Below, piece after piece: positions 34,701 to 47,248 of a stretch of 64,000 bases of DNA. A program made the position numbers and the translations under genes. Numbering within the stretch: position 1 is the stretch's first letter; every line of letters starts with the position of its first letter. The stretch is from Silene conica (taxonomy: Eukaryota > Streptophyta > Magnoliopsida > Caryophyllales > Caryophyllaceae), in NCBI GenBank assembly GCA_029255685.2, contig CM055311.2, positions 19,366,952 through 19,430,951 of the forward strand. The letters are read 5' to 3'. The notes under the pieces were generated by a model. That model worked only from the letters and a program-made list of their open reading frames with translations. It was not told the DNA's origin and ran no database searches.

Positions 34701-37700
34701 CTTGTTTCACATACGAACGACAATAAGACAAAAAGACACCCTAGATGGGGACGGGTGAACCCTTTTTCAGGGAACGGGTGAAAACTATGGGGCCGGGTAT
34801 TCCTAAAACGGGACGAGAAAGAGTTTAGGGTTGGATTAGGCGGATCCACTACCGCGGAACCGCCTAATCCAACCCTAAACCCTTCCCTTGCTTCACATAC
34901 GAACGACAATAAGAAAAAAAGACAACCTAGATGGGGACGGGTGAACCCTTTTTTGGGGGACGGGTGAAAACTATGGGGCCGGGTATTTCTAAAACGGGAC
35001 AAGAAAGGATTTAGGGTTGGATTATGCGGATTCCCCTAATCCAACCCTAAACCCTTCCCTTGCTTCACATATGAACGACAATGAGACAAAAAGACACCCT
35101 AGATGGGGACGGGTGAACCCTTTTGTGTAGGACGTGTGAAAACTATGGGGCCGGGTATTCATAAAACGGGACGGGAAAAGGTTTAGGGTTGGAATAGGCG
35201 GATCCGCTACCGCGAATCCCCTTAATCCAACCCTAAACCCTTCCCTTGCTAATGGGACGGGAAGGGTTTAGGGTTGGATTATGCGGATCCGCTACCGCGT
35301 AACCGCCTAATCCAACCCTAAACCCTTCCCCTTGCTTCCCATACGAACGACAATAAGACAAAAAACACCCTAGATGGGGACGGGTGAACCCTTTTTTGGG
35401 GGACGGGTGAAAACTATGGGGCCGAGTATTCGTAAAACGGGACGGGAAAGGGTTTAGGGTTGGAATAGGGGGATCCGCTACCGCGGAACCGTCTAATCCA
35501 ACCCTAAACCCTTCACTTGCTTCACATTCGAACGACAATAAGACAAAAAGACACCCTAGATGGGGACAGGTGAACCCTTTTTTGAGGGACGGGTGAATAC
35601 TATGGGGCCGGGTATTCATAAAACAGGACGGGAAAGGGTTTAGGGTTGGATTAGGCGGATCCGCAACCGCGGAACCGCCTAATCCAATCCTAAACCCTTC
35701 CCTTGCTAACGGGACGGGAAGGGTTTAGGGTTGGATTAGGCGGATCCGCTACCGCGGAACCGCCTAATCCAACCCTAAACCCTTCTCTTGCTTCACATAT
35801 GAACTACAATAAGAAAAAAAGACACCCTAGATGGGGACGGGTGAACCCTTTTTTGGGGAACGGGTGAAAACTATGGGGCCGGGTATTCCTAAAACGGGAC
35901 GAGAAAGGGTTTAGGGTTGGATTAGGCGGATCCTCTACAGCGGAACCGCCTAATCTAACCCTAAACCCTTTCCTTGCTTCCCATACGAACGAAAATAAGA
36001 CAAAAAACACCCTAGATGGGGATGGGTGAACCCTTTTTTGGGGGGCGGGTGAAAACTATGGGGCCAGATATTCCTAAAACGGGACGGGAAAGGGTTTAGG
36101 GTTGGATTAGGCGGATCCGCTACCGCGGAACCGCCTAATCCAACCCTAAAACCTTCCCTTGCTTACCATACGAACGACAATAAGACAAAAAGACACCCTA
36201 GATGGGGACGGGTGAACCCTTTTTTGAGGGACGGGTGAAAATTATGGGGCCGGGTATTCCTAAAACGGGATGGGAAAGGATTTAGGGTAGGATTATGCGG
36301 ATCCGCTACCGCGGATTCCCCCAATCCAACCCTAAACCCTTCCCTTGGTTCACATACGAACGACAATAAGATAAAAAGACACCCTAGATGGGGACGGGTG
36401 AACCCTTTTGTGTGGGACGTGTGAAAACTATGGGGCCGGGTATTCATAAAACGGGACGGGAAAGGGTTTGGGGTTGGAATAGGAGGATCCGCTACCGTGG
36501 ATCCCCTTAATCCAACCCTAAACCCTTCCCTTGCTAACGGGACGGGAAGGTTATAGGGTTGGATTATGCGGATCCGCTACCGCGTAATCGCCTAATCCAA
36601 CCCTAAACCCTTCTCCTTGCTTCCCATACGAACGAAAATAAGACAAAAAACACCCTAGATGGGGACGGGTGAACCCTTTTTTGGGGGACGGGTGAAAACT
36701 ATGGGGCCGAGTATTCCTAAAACGGGACGGGAAAGGGTTTTGGGTTGGATTAGGCGGATCCGCTACCGCGGAACCGCCTAATCCAACCCTAAACCTTCCC
36801 TTGCTTCACATACGAACAACAATAAGACAAAAAGACACCCTAGATGGGGACGGGTGAACCCTTTTTTGGGGGACGGGTGAACCCTTTTTTGGGGGACGGG
36901 TGAAAACTATGGGGCCGGGTATTTCTAAAACGGGACGGGAAAGGGTTTAGGGTTGGATTAGGCGGATCCGCTACAGCGGAACCGCCTAATCCAAACCTAA
37001 ACCATTTCCTTGCTTCACATACGAACGACAATAAGACAAAAAGAGACCCTAAATGGGGACGGGTGAACCCTTTATTTGGGGACGGATGAAAACTCTGGGC
37101 CGGGTATTCCTAAAACGGGACGGGAAAGGGTTTAGGGTTGGATTAGGCGGATCCGCTACCGTGGAAGCGCCTAATCCAATCCTAAACCCTTCCTTTGCTT
37201 ACGGGACGGGAAGGGTTTAGGGTTGGATTAGGCGGGTCCGCTACCGCGGAACCGCCTAATCCAACCCTAAACCCTTCCCTTGCTTCACATATGAATGACA
37301 ATAAGACAAAAAGACACCCTAGATGGGGACGGGTGAAACCTTTTTTGGGGGATGGGTGAAAACTATGGGGCCGGGTATTCCTAAAACCGGACGAGAATGG
37401 GTTTAGGGTTGGATTAGGCGGATCCGCTACAGCGGAACCGCCTAATCCAACCCTAAACCATTTCCTTGCTTCACATACGAACGACAATAAGACAAAAAGA
37501 GACCCTACATGGGGACGGGTGAACCCTTTTTTGGGGGACGGGTGAACCCTTTTTTGGGGGACGGGTGAAAACTATGGGGCCGGGTATTTCTAAAACGGGA
37601 CGGGAAAGGGTTTAGGGTTGGATTAGGCGGATCCGCTACCGTGGATTCCCCTAATCCAACCCTAAACCCTTCCCTTGATAACTAGACGGGAAGGGTTTAG

Positions 37701-40700
37701 GGTTGGATTAGGCGGATCCGCTACCCCGGAATCGCCTAATCCAACCCTAAACCCATCCCTTGCTTCACATACGAACGACAATAAGAAAAAACGACACCCT
37801 AGATGGGGACGGGTGAACCCTTTTTTGGGGGACGGGTGAAAACTATGGGGCCGGGTATTCCTAATACAGGACGGGAAAGGGTTTAGGGTTGTATTAGGCG
37901 GATCCGCTACCGTGGATTCCCCTAATCCAACCCTAAACCCGTCCCTTGATAACGAGACGGGAAGGGTTTAGGGTTGGATTAGACGGATCCGCTACTGCGG
38001 AACCGCCTAATCCAACCCTAAACCCATCCCTTGTTTCACATACGAACGACAATAAGACAAAAAGACACCCTAGATGGGGACGGGTGAACCCTTTTTCAGG
38101 GAACGGGTGAAAACTATAGGGCCGGGTATTCCTAAAACGGGACGAGAAAGAGTTTAGGGTTGGATTAGGCGGATCCACTACCGCGGAACCGCCTAATCCA
38201 ACCCTAAACCCTTCCCTTGCTTCACATACGAACGACAATAAGAAAAAAAGACAACCTAGATGGGGACGGGTGAACCCTTTTTTGGGGGACGGGTGAAAAC
38301 TATGGGGCCGGGTATTTCTAAAACGGGACAAGAAAGGATTTAGGGTTGGATTATGCGGATTCCCCTAATCCAACCCTAAACCCTTCCCTTGCTTCACATA
38401 TGAACGACAATGAGACAAAAAGACACCCTAGATGGGGACGGGTGAACCCTTTTGTGTAGGACGTGTGAAAACTATGGGGCCGGGTATTCATAAAACGGGA
38501 CGGGAAAGGGTTTAGGGTTGGAATAGGCGGATCCGCTACCGCGGATCCCCTTAATCCAACCCTAAACCCTTCCCTTGCTAATGGGACGGGAAGGGTTTAG
38601 GGTTGGATTATGCGGATCCGCTACCGCGTAACCGCCTAATCCAACCCTAAACCCTTCCCCTTGCTTCCCATACGAACGACAATAAGACAAAAAACACCCT
38701 AGATGGGGACGGGTGAACCCTTTTTTGGGGGACGGGTGAAAACTATGGGGCCGAGTATTCGTAAAACGGGACGGGAAAGGGTTTAGGGTTGGAATAGGGG
38801 GATCCGCTACCGCGGAACCGTCTAATCCAACCCTAAACCCTTCACTTGCTTCACATTCGAACGACAATAAGACAAAAAGACACCCTAGATGGGGACAGGT
38901 GAACCCTTTTTTGAGGGACGGGTGAATACTATGGGGCCGGGTATTCCTAAAACAGGACGGGAAAGGGTTTAGGGTTGGATTAGGCGGATCCGCAACCGCG
39001 GAACCGCCTAATCCAATCCTAAACCCTTCCCTTGCTAACGGGACGGGAAGGGTTTAGGGTTGGATTAGGCGGATCCGCTACCGCGGAACCGCCTAATCCA
39101 ACCCTAAACCCTTCTCTTGCTTCACATATGAACTACAATAAGAAAAAAAGACACCCTAGATGGGGACGGGTGAACCCTTTTTTGGGGAACGGGTGAAAAC
39201 TATGGGGCCGGGTATTCCTAAAACGGGACGAGAAAGGGTTTAGGGTTGGATTAGGCGGATCCTCTACAGCGGAACCGCCTAATCTAACCCTAAACCCTTT
39301 CCTTGCTTCACATACGAACGACAATAAGACAAAAAGACACCTTAGATGGGGACGGGTGAAAACTATGGGGCCGAGTATTCATAAAACGGGACGGGAAAGG
39401 GTTTAGGGTTGGAATAGGCGGATCCGCTACCGCGGATCCCCTTAATCCAACCCTAAACCCTTCCCTTGCTAACGGGACGGGAAGGGTTTAGGGTTGGATT
39501 AGGCGGATCCGCTACCGCGTAACCGCCTAATCCAACCCTAAACCCTTCCCCTTGTTTCCCAAACGAACGACAATAAGACAAAAAACACCCTAGATGGGGA
39601 CAGGGTAACCCCTTTTTTGGGGGACGGGTGAAAGCTATTGGGCCGAGTATTCCTAAAACGGGACGGGAAAGGGTTTAGGGTTGGATTAGGCGGATCCGCT
39701 ACCGCGGAACCGCCTAATCCAATCATAAACCCTTCCCTTGCTTCACATACGAACGAAAATAAGACAAAAAGACACCCTAGATGGGGATGGGTGAACCCTT
39801 TTTAGGGGGACGGGTGAAAACAATGGGGTCGGGTATTCCTAAAACGGGACGGGAAAGGATTTAGGGTTGGATTATGCGGATCTGCAACCGCGGATTCCCC
39901 TAATCCAAACCTAAACCGTTCCCTTGCTTCACATACGAACAACAATAAGACAAAAACACACCCTAGATGGGGACGGGTGAACCCTTTTTTGGGGGACGGG
40001 TGAAAATTATGGGGCCGGGTATTCCTAAAACGGGACGGGAAAGGGTTTAGGGTTGGATTAGACGGATCCGCTACCGTGGATTCCCCTAATCCAACCCTAA
40101 ACTCTTCCCTTGATAACGAGACGGGAAAGGTTTAGGGTTGGATTAGGCGAATCCGCTACCGCGGAACCGCCTAATCCAACCCTAAACCCAACCCTTGCTT
40201 CACATACGAACGACAATAAGACAAAAAGACACCCTAGATGGGGATGGGTGAACCCTTTTTTGGGGGGCGGGTGAAAACTATGGGGCCGAATATTCCTAAA
40301 ACGGGATGGGAAAGGGTTTAGGGTTGGATTAGGCGGATCCGCTACCGCGGAACCGGCTAATCCAACACTAAACCCTTCCCTTGCTTCACATACGAACGAA
40401 AATAAGACAAAAAGACACCCTTTATGGGGACGGGTAAACCCTTTTTTGGGGGACGGGTGAAAACTATGGGGCCGAGTATTCCTAAAACGGGACGGGAAAG
40501 GATTTAGGGTTGGATTATGCGGATCTGCTACCGCGGATTCCCCTAATCCAACCCTAAACCCTTCCCTTGCTTCACATACGAACGATAATAAGACAAAAAG
40601 ACACCCTAGATGGGGACGGGTGAACCCTTTTTTGGGGGACGGGTGAAAACTATGGGTCGGGGATTCCTAAAACGGGACGGGAATGGGTTTAGGGTTGGAT

Positions 40701-42044
40701 TAGGCGGATCCGATACCGCGTAACCGCCTAATCGAACCCTAAACCCTTCCCTTGCTTCACATACGAACGACAATAAGACAAAAAGACACCCAAGATGGGG
40801 ACGGGTGAACCCTTTTTTGGAGGACGGGTGAAAACTATGGGGCCGGGTATTCCTAAAACGGGACGGGAAAGGGATTAGGGTTGGATTAGGCGGATCCGCT
40901 ACCGTGGATTACCCTAATCCAACCCTAAACCCTTCCCTTGATAACGAGCTAGACGGGAAGGGTTTAGGGTAAGATTAGGCGGATCCACTACAGCGGAACC
41001 GCCTAATCAAACCCTAAACCCATCCCTTGCTTCACATACGAGCAACAATAAGACAAAAAGACACCCTAGATGGGGACGGGTGAACCCTTTTTTGGGGGGC
41101 GGGTGAAAACTATGGGGCCGGATGTTCCTAAAACGGGACGAGAAAGGGTGTAGGGTTGGATTAGGCGGATACGCTACCGTGGAACCGGCTAATCTAACCC
41201 TAAAACCTTCCCTTGCTTCACATACGAACGAAAATAAGACAAAAAGACACCCTAGATGGGGACGGGTGAACCCTTTTTTGGGGGACGGGTTAAAACTATG
41301 GGGCCGGGTGTTCCTAAAACGGGACGGGAAAGGATTTAGGGTTGGATTATGCGGATCCGCTACCGCGGATACCCCTAATCCAACCCTAAACCCTTCTCTT
41401 GCTTCACATACGAACGACAATAAGACAAAAAGACACCCTAGATGGGGACGGGTGAACCCTTTTTTGGGGGACGGGAGAAAACTATGGGGCCGGGTATTCC
41501 TAAAACGGGACGGGAAAGGATTTAGGGTTGGATTATGCGGATCCGCTACCGCGGATTCCCCTAATCCAACCCTAAACCCTTCCCTTGCTTCACATACGAA
41601 CGACAATAAGAGAAAAAGACACCCTAAATGGGGACGGGTGAACCCTTTTTTGGGGGACGGGTGAAAACTATGGGGCCGGGTATTCCTAAAACGAGACGGG
41701 AAAGGATTTAGGGTTTGATTATGCGGATCCGCTACCGCGAATTCCCCTAATCCAACCCTAAACCCTTCTCTTGCTTCACATACGAACGACAATAAGACAA
41801 AAAAGACACCCTAGATGGGGACGGGTGAACCCTTTTATGTGGGACGTGTGAAAACTATGGGGCCGGGTATTCATAAAACGGGACGGGAAAGGGTTTAGGG
41901 TGGAAATAGGCGGATCCGCTACCGCGGATCCTTTTAATCAAATCCTAAACCCTTCCCTTGCTAACGGGACGGGAAGGGTTTAGGGTTGGATTAGGCGGAT
42001 CCGCTACCGCGTAACCGCCTAATCCAACCCTAAATCCTTCCCCT
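31791..42044. repeat. Satellite array, block 3 with a 3.33-kb tandem duplication
   Basis: Same satellite as blocks 1 and 2. Two consecutive segments of about 3.33 kb, about 32.63-35.97 kb and about 35.97-39.30 kb, are nearly identical. Matching landmarks are 32825/36163, 33853/37182, 34604/37933 and 35233/38562, offset 3338 at first and 3329 after a 9-bp difference near 33.3-33.6 kb. This includes an extra TTCCGCTAGG at about 33628 in the first segment. After 39.3 kb the units are ordinary, and 41213-41775 shows four perfect 186-bp steps. The block ends at the Copia insertion. Confidence 0.96.
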
Positions 42045-43014
42045 TGTGGGGAATAAAGCATGTATTCGCCCCAAACTTGCAGGATTATAATGAAACATAC
42101 AATTGTGATTATAGTCATAAGTTTATTAAAAGCATGAAAAAGAAATCAACCTTTGGTCCTTGTGCGAATGGCCTAAGAACAGGAATTAACACAAATTCCC
42201 TCCTATAACTTGCACCCAAGACTTAGAATGAGACGTGGCCGCGTGTGCTAGAAATCCTCTCCAACTGCCTTGCAATATTGGGAGAGCTATTAAGGTTTTA
42301 GATGTGAGATCTGAGGTTTTGGGAGAAGAATGCTCTCAAAACCCTAATTTTTCTTGAGATGTGATTATCAGTAAAATCAGTTGTCTGACAAAAGGAGAAG
42401 TCCTCTCCTCTTAAACTGCTTTGGTCGACCGAAATTAGGGTTAGGGTGAGAGTGGGCTTCCCACTCTTACCTTATTCTAATGCGTGATTCGATCCGTTTT
42501 TGCTAAAATATAATTACGGGTTTTATTTATAAATCGTAGCATGTTATCAGATATTAATATAGTCGATATATTAATAATGGTCTGATAAAATACGATATTG
42601 TATAATTACCCAAATTAATATAACAATTAAATATATAACCGTTTATATTTAATTTACGAATTAAACATGTAATCCGTATTAGCTAAAATTATTTAATCCG
42701 TATTAAATAATAATCTCAACATCTTATTGACTAATTTAATAGTCAATACCTCTGACTAACTGTTTAGTCATATCCGGCAAAATGTGACTGTATTTTCATA
42801 CCTTCACATCTCTCAAACGTGTCATATAGGTGTGACGTATAGGGACCAGTTGATCACCGCCATCCGTATGACAATAACGTCAAACTTATCTAGCAAGCCA
42901 ACCGTTATTGATAAACGTGGATCAACTGGTAATAATACAAAAGTATGCCCTTGTGATCCTTAAAGAGATTTAATAAGTCATTGTACTTAATTGTCAAGGA
43001 CACCAGCCCCAACA
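42045..43014 (-). repeat. 3' LTR of the Copia element
   Basis: 970 bp. Compared with the 5' LTR it lacks 30 bp near 42622 (the part with CTGTTTATATTAATTCGCGA), between short AATT-containing repeats. It contains one single GGTCGACCGA half-motif at about 42423, beside TTAGGGTTAGGG. Confidence 0.95.
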
Positions 43015-43110
43015 ATCTCCCACTTGTCCGTACAAGGGTATGTGCAATGACGTTATCACACTACATGTGGAGGACACAAGCTCCAACAAACTCCCACTTG
43101 TCCGTACAAG
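43015..43110 (-). other. Polypurine tract of the Copia element, duplicated
   Basis: On the element's strand AAGTGGGAGATTG directly precedes the 3' LTR. The block CTCCCACTTGTCCGTACAAG on the plus strand occurs twice, at 43017 and 43091, so a second polypurine-like tract lies 74 bp upstream in the element. Confidence 0.75.
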
Positions 43111-43876
43111 TGTAGGTGCGATAACCGAATCTCATATCCTTTTAAAATTTCTCCCACTCAATGTAAGATAATTTGCAAATCCGCATTCGCAAAGGTCGTA
43201 TCTCACAAGCGATCTGTATCAAGAGTGGTTTCCCCGACTAGAGAGTAACTTAACTGATAAAACGAATCTGTATTCGAGCATGGCCATGCATTTCAGTTAC
43301 TACTCCTCGAGTGGCCCTGAGAAATGATAAAATCCTGATAAGGGTTTGGATATTTCCCTCAACTCGAATCCTGCCGATATCGCCCAGCATGAAATAACCC
43401 AGAAAAAATCCTCTTGGCCCCTGTTACGGTGACCGTGGGAAAGAAACCAAAGTTACCCAAAATCTGTCTTAATCTCAAGAGACAGTTGAAGGTCAAAAGA
43501 CTCGACTCTAAGGAACACTATGGAGGTCTTATCCACGACCAGGCACCCAATGTTATAAAACATTTAGGACTCCATAACGTTGTCACGGGGTGTCCTACGA
43601 GATATCCGTATAACTCGCCTTTGTGATTGGTCAGTCAGCCGCGTGACTTATGGCTCGTTGAACCCACCATCAACCAACGTCACAAAATGATTACCTGAGT
43701 TATCAGCTCAAGTGGGTAATCAAGGACCAAAACGATGTAATGTTAATCAGTTCACTTTGTGGTGTTCAAAATTGGCGTACAATTCCACATGAAAAACAAA
43801 ACATTTTATATCATAACAATAAGGTTGAATAGAGTACACGAGAAAATGAATTATTACATGAATTCATAAAAGAGTA
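43111..43876 (-). other. Copia 3' untranslated internal region
   Basis: AT-rich stretch between the duplicated polypurine tract and the RNase H remnant. I see no reading frame with a recognisable domain. A 70-residue plus-strand frame at 43414-43626 is antisense and has no recognisable features. Confidence 0.6.
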
Positions 43877-44005
43877 CTACAACTTAGGAACACATCTAAT
43901 TCCCATGGAATGAATGTGCCCTTCATGCTTATCACGTGGTAATGCTTTAGTGAGAGGATCAGCTATGTTGTCATCCGTAGCGATCTTATCAATGAATATC
44001 TTCTT
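43877..44005 (-). pseudogene. Remnant of the Copia RNase H C-terminus
   Basis: Directly after the stop TAA (44006-44008) the same frame continues KKIFIDKIATDDNIADPLTK and then ALPRDKHEGHIHSMGIRC, ending at TAG 43877-43879. ADPLTKALP is the conserved end of Copia RNase H. The preceding part of the domain, which should follow TTES, is absent. Confidence 0.85.
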
Positions 44006-47000
44006 TTACGCGGACTCAGTCGTAGAATCTGCTGTAACATTCTGTTTAGAACTTTTCCAGCTGATAGCAGCGCCATTAAGAGTAAAAACGAATCCAGACT
44101 GAGATTTCGAGTCATCTCGATCCGTTTGGAAGCTAGCATCTGCGTAACCCGTGGCGCAGAGCGTTGAGTCGCCTCCATAAGTCAATCCCCAATCTTTAGT
44201 CCTCCGTAGGTACTTAAGAATGTTTTTCACGGCCATCCAGTGTTGTTCACTTGGATGAGCTTGGAATCGACTTGTCATACTCAATGCATATGCAACGTCA
44301 GGACGTGTGCATATCATGGCATACATGATCGATCCTATTGCCGAAGCATAAGGAATCTGACTCATGCGCTCTTTCTCTTCCAATGACTTAGCTTCTTGAG
44401 TCTTGCTCAAGTGAAGCCCAGGAGTCATAGGAAGGAACCCCTTCTTGGAGTTCGTCATGCTGAATCTCTCTAGAATCTTATCTATATAAGACTCCTGACT
44501 GAGAGACAACATCCGTCGTGATCTATCCCTGTAGATACGGATGCCCAAAATTCTTTGTGCCTCTCCCAGATCTTTCATCTGGAAATGGTTTTTCAACCAT
44601 GCTTTAACCGAAGAAAGGAGAGGTATGTCATTCCCAATCAAGAGTATGTCGTCGACATACAGTACTAGGAATACAATCTTGCTCCCACTCGACTTGATAT
44701 AGAGACATGGTTCCTCGACTGATCGAACGAATCCATTCTCTTTTATCACTTGGTCGAAGCGATGATTCCAACTCCGCGATGCTTGCTTAAGTCCATAGAT
44801 GGAACGCTTAAGCTTGCAAACCTTCTTAGGATGTTCTGGATCAATAAAACCCTCGGGTTGTACCATGTACAACTCTTCCTCCAAATAACCGTTTAAGAAG
44901 GCGGTTTTAACGTCCATTTGCCATATTTCATAGTCATGAAATGCGGCTATCGCTAAGATAATCCGAATGGAACGTAGCATGACTACGGGTGCAAAGATCT
45001 CATCGTAGTGCAAGCCTGGCACTTGGGTGAAACCTTTAGCAACTAGTCTGGCCTTATGGATATCTTGTTTACCTTCCACGACATGCTTTATTTTGTAAAG
45101 CCATTTGCATTGAAGGGGACGTACCTTTGCAGGTAGGTCCACAAGATCCCACACGTTGTTCTCATACATGGAGTCCATCTCGGATTGCATGGCTTCTAGC
45201 CATAGCTTTGAGTCAGAACTGGTCATGGCACCTTTATAGGTTGAGGGTTCATTACCCTCTAGGAGTAAGACGTCATCCATATCATGTTCCTCGACCATAC
45301 CAATGTATCTGTCCGGAGGAATGGAGACTCTTCCCGACCTCCTAGGTTCCTCAGGAATATCTACCGCAGCCTCGGTTGAAGGAACTGTTTCCTCCAATGG
45401 TTGCTCGGTAGTTGGTTCTTGAACCTCCGATAAATCGAAGGTTCTATTACTCGACTTGTTCTCGAGAAATTCTTTCTCTAAGAACGTCGCACTGGCCGCA
45501 ACAAAAACACGTTGTTCGGTTGGCGAGTAGAAGTAATGACCAAAAGTTCCCTTTGGATAGCCTATAAAGTATGTCTTGACCGATCGCGGGCCGAGCTTAT
45601 CCTCGTGTCTGCACTTGACATAAGCCTCGCAGCCCCAAACCCGAATAAAGGACAAGTTGAGGACCGTTCCCTTCCATAATTCGTATGGAGACTTGTCAAC
45701 AGCTTTAGACGGACTTCGGTTAAGAATTAGAGCGGCCGACAAAAGAGCATAACCCCACAATGAATCAGGCACAACGGTGTGACTCATCATGGATCGAACC
45801 ATATCAAGTAAAGTCCGATTTCTCCGTTCGGACACACCATTTAATTGTGGTGTTCCAGGTGGAGTTAACTGTAGCACGATGCCACAGTATTTAAGGTGTT
45901 GATCAAACTCGTGTGAAAGATACTCACCACCACGATCAGAACGTAGTGCTTTAATCTTTCTACCCAGCTGGTTCTGTACCCGATTCTGGTATTCTTTGAA
46001 CTTCTCAAAGGATTCACTTTTGTGCTTCATTAAGTAGACATAGCCATATCTACTCAAATCGTCCGTGAAAGTGATGAAATACCTATAGCCTTCTCGTGCG
46101 TTGATCGACATAGGGCCACATACGTCCGTATGTATGAGTCCTAATAGGTCGGCAGCGCGCATTCCAACACCTTTGAAGGAAATACGAGTCATCTTACCGA
46201 TGAGACATGATTCACACGTGCCATATGATTCAAAATCAAAGGGCGAGATAGCTCCATTCTGTATGAGCTGTTTCACGCGTTTCTCATTTATGTGTCCCAT
46301 ACGACAATGCCATAGGTAAGTTTGATCTTTGTCACCTACCTTTAATTTCTTATTATTCACATGTAATATTTCAGTGGTTTGATCTAAAACATAAATTCCA
46401 TTCATGGAAACTGCCTTGCCATAAATCATATTGTGTAAGGAGAAAATACAGCTATTATTCTCTATTACAAATGAAAAACCGAGTTTGTCAAGCGCAGAAA
46501 CTGAAATAATGTTTTTGGACAAACAAGGAACGTAATAACAGTTATATAAAGATAACTCGAATCCACTTGGAAGCTGGATCACGTATGTTCCCCTCGAGAC
46601 TGCAGCAACACGTGCTCCATTCCCGACACGCAGGTCAACCTCACCCTTGATTAGGGGTTCTTGGTTTCGGAGGCCCTGCACATGATTACATAGATGAGAA
46701 CCACAACCAGTATCAAGTACCCAAGTTCCGCAACTTGCGTGGTTAATCTCAATCATGTGAATAAAAGAAGAAGAAGACATACCAACAGGAGTAACGCGGC
46801 CTGCCTTAATGTCCTCGCGATACACGGGGCATGAGCGCCTCCAATGCCCAGTCTTGTGGCAATGGTGACATTCCATGCTAGTATCCTTGCTCTTTGTTTT
46901 GCCCTGTGAGTTGCTTGACTCACCTGGCCCACTCTTAGTAAATCCTGACTTCTTAAACTTGGGCTTGCCTACTGTTAGGTCTCCCTGAGCTTTAGCTTTA

Positions 47001-47248
47001 CCCTTACCCTTACCCTTACTGGAGATTATGAGAACATCTTGCTTCACGCACCCACTTAATTTCAGATCCTTCTCGGTCTGTACGAGAAGGGAGTGGAGCT
47101 CATGAGGAGTCTTCTTCATGTCATTCATGTAATAGTTGGCCCTAAAGAGGGCGAATGCATCATGAAGTGAATGAAGCATTCGATCAACGATTATGTTCTC
47201 ACTGATCTTGCAGTTTAGGGCCTCCAGTTTCTCGATATTCTCAATCAT
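44006..47248 (-). CDS. pol: Copia polyprotein: Gag C-terminus, protease, integrase, reverse transcriptase, truncated RNase H
   Basis: 1080 codons. Domains by residue: Gag C-terminal part 1-120; zinc knuckle CHHCHKTGHWRRSC at 127-140; protease with WVLDTGCGSHLC (DTG at about 179); GAG-pre-integrase with LWHCRMGHINEKRVK and CESC near 313-350; integrase catalytic core with HTDVCGPM (about 372) and SDRGGEY (about 437); RT with DVKTAFLNG (about 778) and YVDDILL (about 865); and the start of RNase H ending at DSTTESA and a stop. The first Met given here is only the first one in this frame. The true start is in the upstream gag frame, from which a frameshift separates it. The RNase H part is cut short by a deletion. 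Confidence 0.9.
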   Translation of the reverse strand: MIENIEKLEALNCKISENIIVDRMLHSLHDAFALFRANYYMNDMKKTPHELHSLLVQTEKDLKLSGCVKQDVLIISSKGKGKGKAKAQGDLTVGKPKFKKSGFTKSGPGESSNSQGKTKSKDTSMECHHCHKTGHWRRSCPVYREDIKAGRVTPVGMSSSSFIHMIEINHASCGTWVLDTGCGSHLCNHVQGLRNQEPLIKGEVDLRVGNGARVAAVSRGTYVIQLPSGFELSLYNCYYVPCLSKNIISVSALDKLGFSFVIENNSCIFSLHNMIYGKAVSMNGIYVLDQTTEILHVNNKKLKVGDKDQTYLWHCRMGHINEKRVKQLIQNGAISPFDFESYGTCESCLIGKMTRISFKGVGMRAADLLGLIHTDVCGPMSINAREGYRYFITFTDDLSRYGYVYLMKHKSESFEKFKEYQNRVQNQLGRKIKALRSDRGGEYLSHEFDQHLKYCGIVLQLTPPGTPQLNGVSERRNRTLLDMVRSMMSHTVVPDSLWGYALLSAALILNRSPSKAVDKSPYELWKGTVLNLSFIRVWGCEAYVKCRHEDKLGPRSVKTYFIGYPKGTFGHYFYSPTEQRVFVAASATFLEKEFLENKSSNRTFDLSEVQEPTTEQPLEETVPSTEAAVDIPEEPRRSGRVSIPPDRYIGMVEEHDMDDVLLLEGNEPSTYKGAMTSSDSKLWLEAMQSEMDSMYENNVWDLVDLPAKVRPLQCKWLYKIKHVVEGKQDIHKARLVAKGFTQVPGLHYDEIFAPVVMLRSIRIILAIAAFHDYEIWQMDVKTAFLNGYLEEELYMVQPEGFIDPEHPKKVCKLKRSIYGLKQASRSWNHRFDQVIKENGFVRSVEEPCLYIKSSGSKIVFLVLYVDDILLIGNDIPLLSSVKAWLKNHFQMKDLGEAQRILGIRIYRDRSRRMLSLSQESYIDKILERFSMTNSKKGFLPMTPGLHLSKTQEAKSLEEKERMSQIPYASAIGSIMYAMICTRPDVAYALSMTSRFQAHPSEQHWMAVKNILKYLRRTKDWGLTYGGDSTLCATGYADASFQTDRDDSKSQSGFVFTLNGAAISWKSSKQNVTADSTTESA

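Noticed and set aside
42420..42450. TTAGGGTTAGGG in the Copia LTR as an interstitial telomere
   Set aside because: Only two units, within an LTR and in both LTR copies. The plant telomere unit is usually TTTAGGG.
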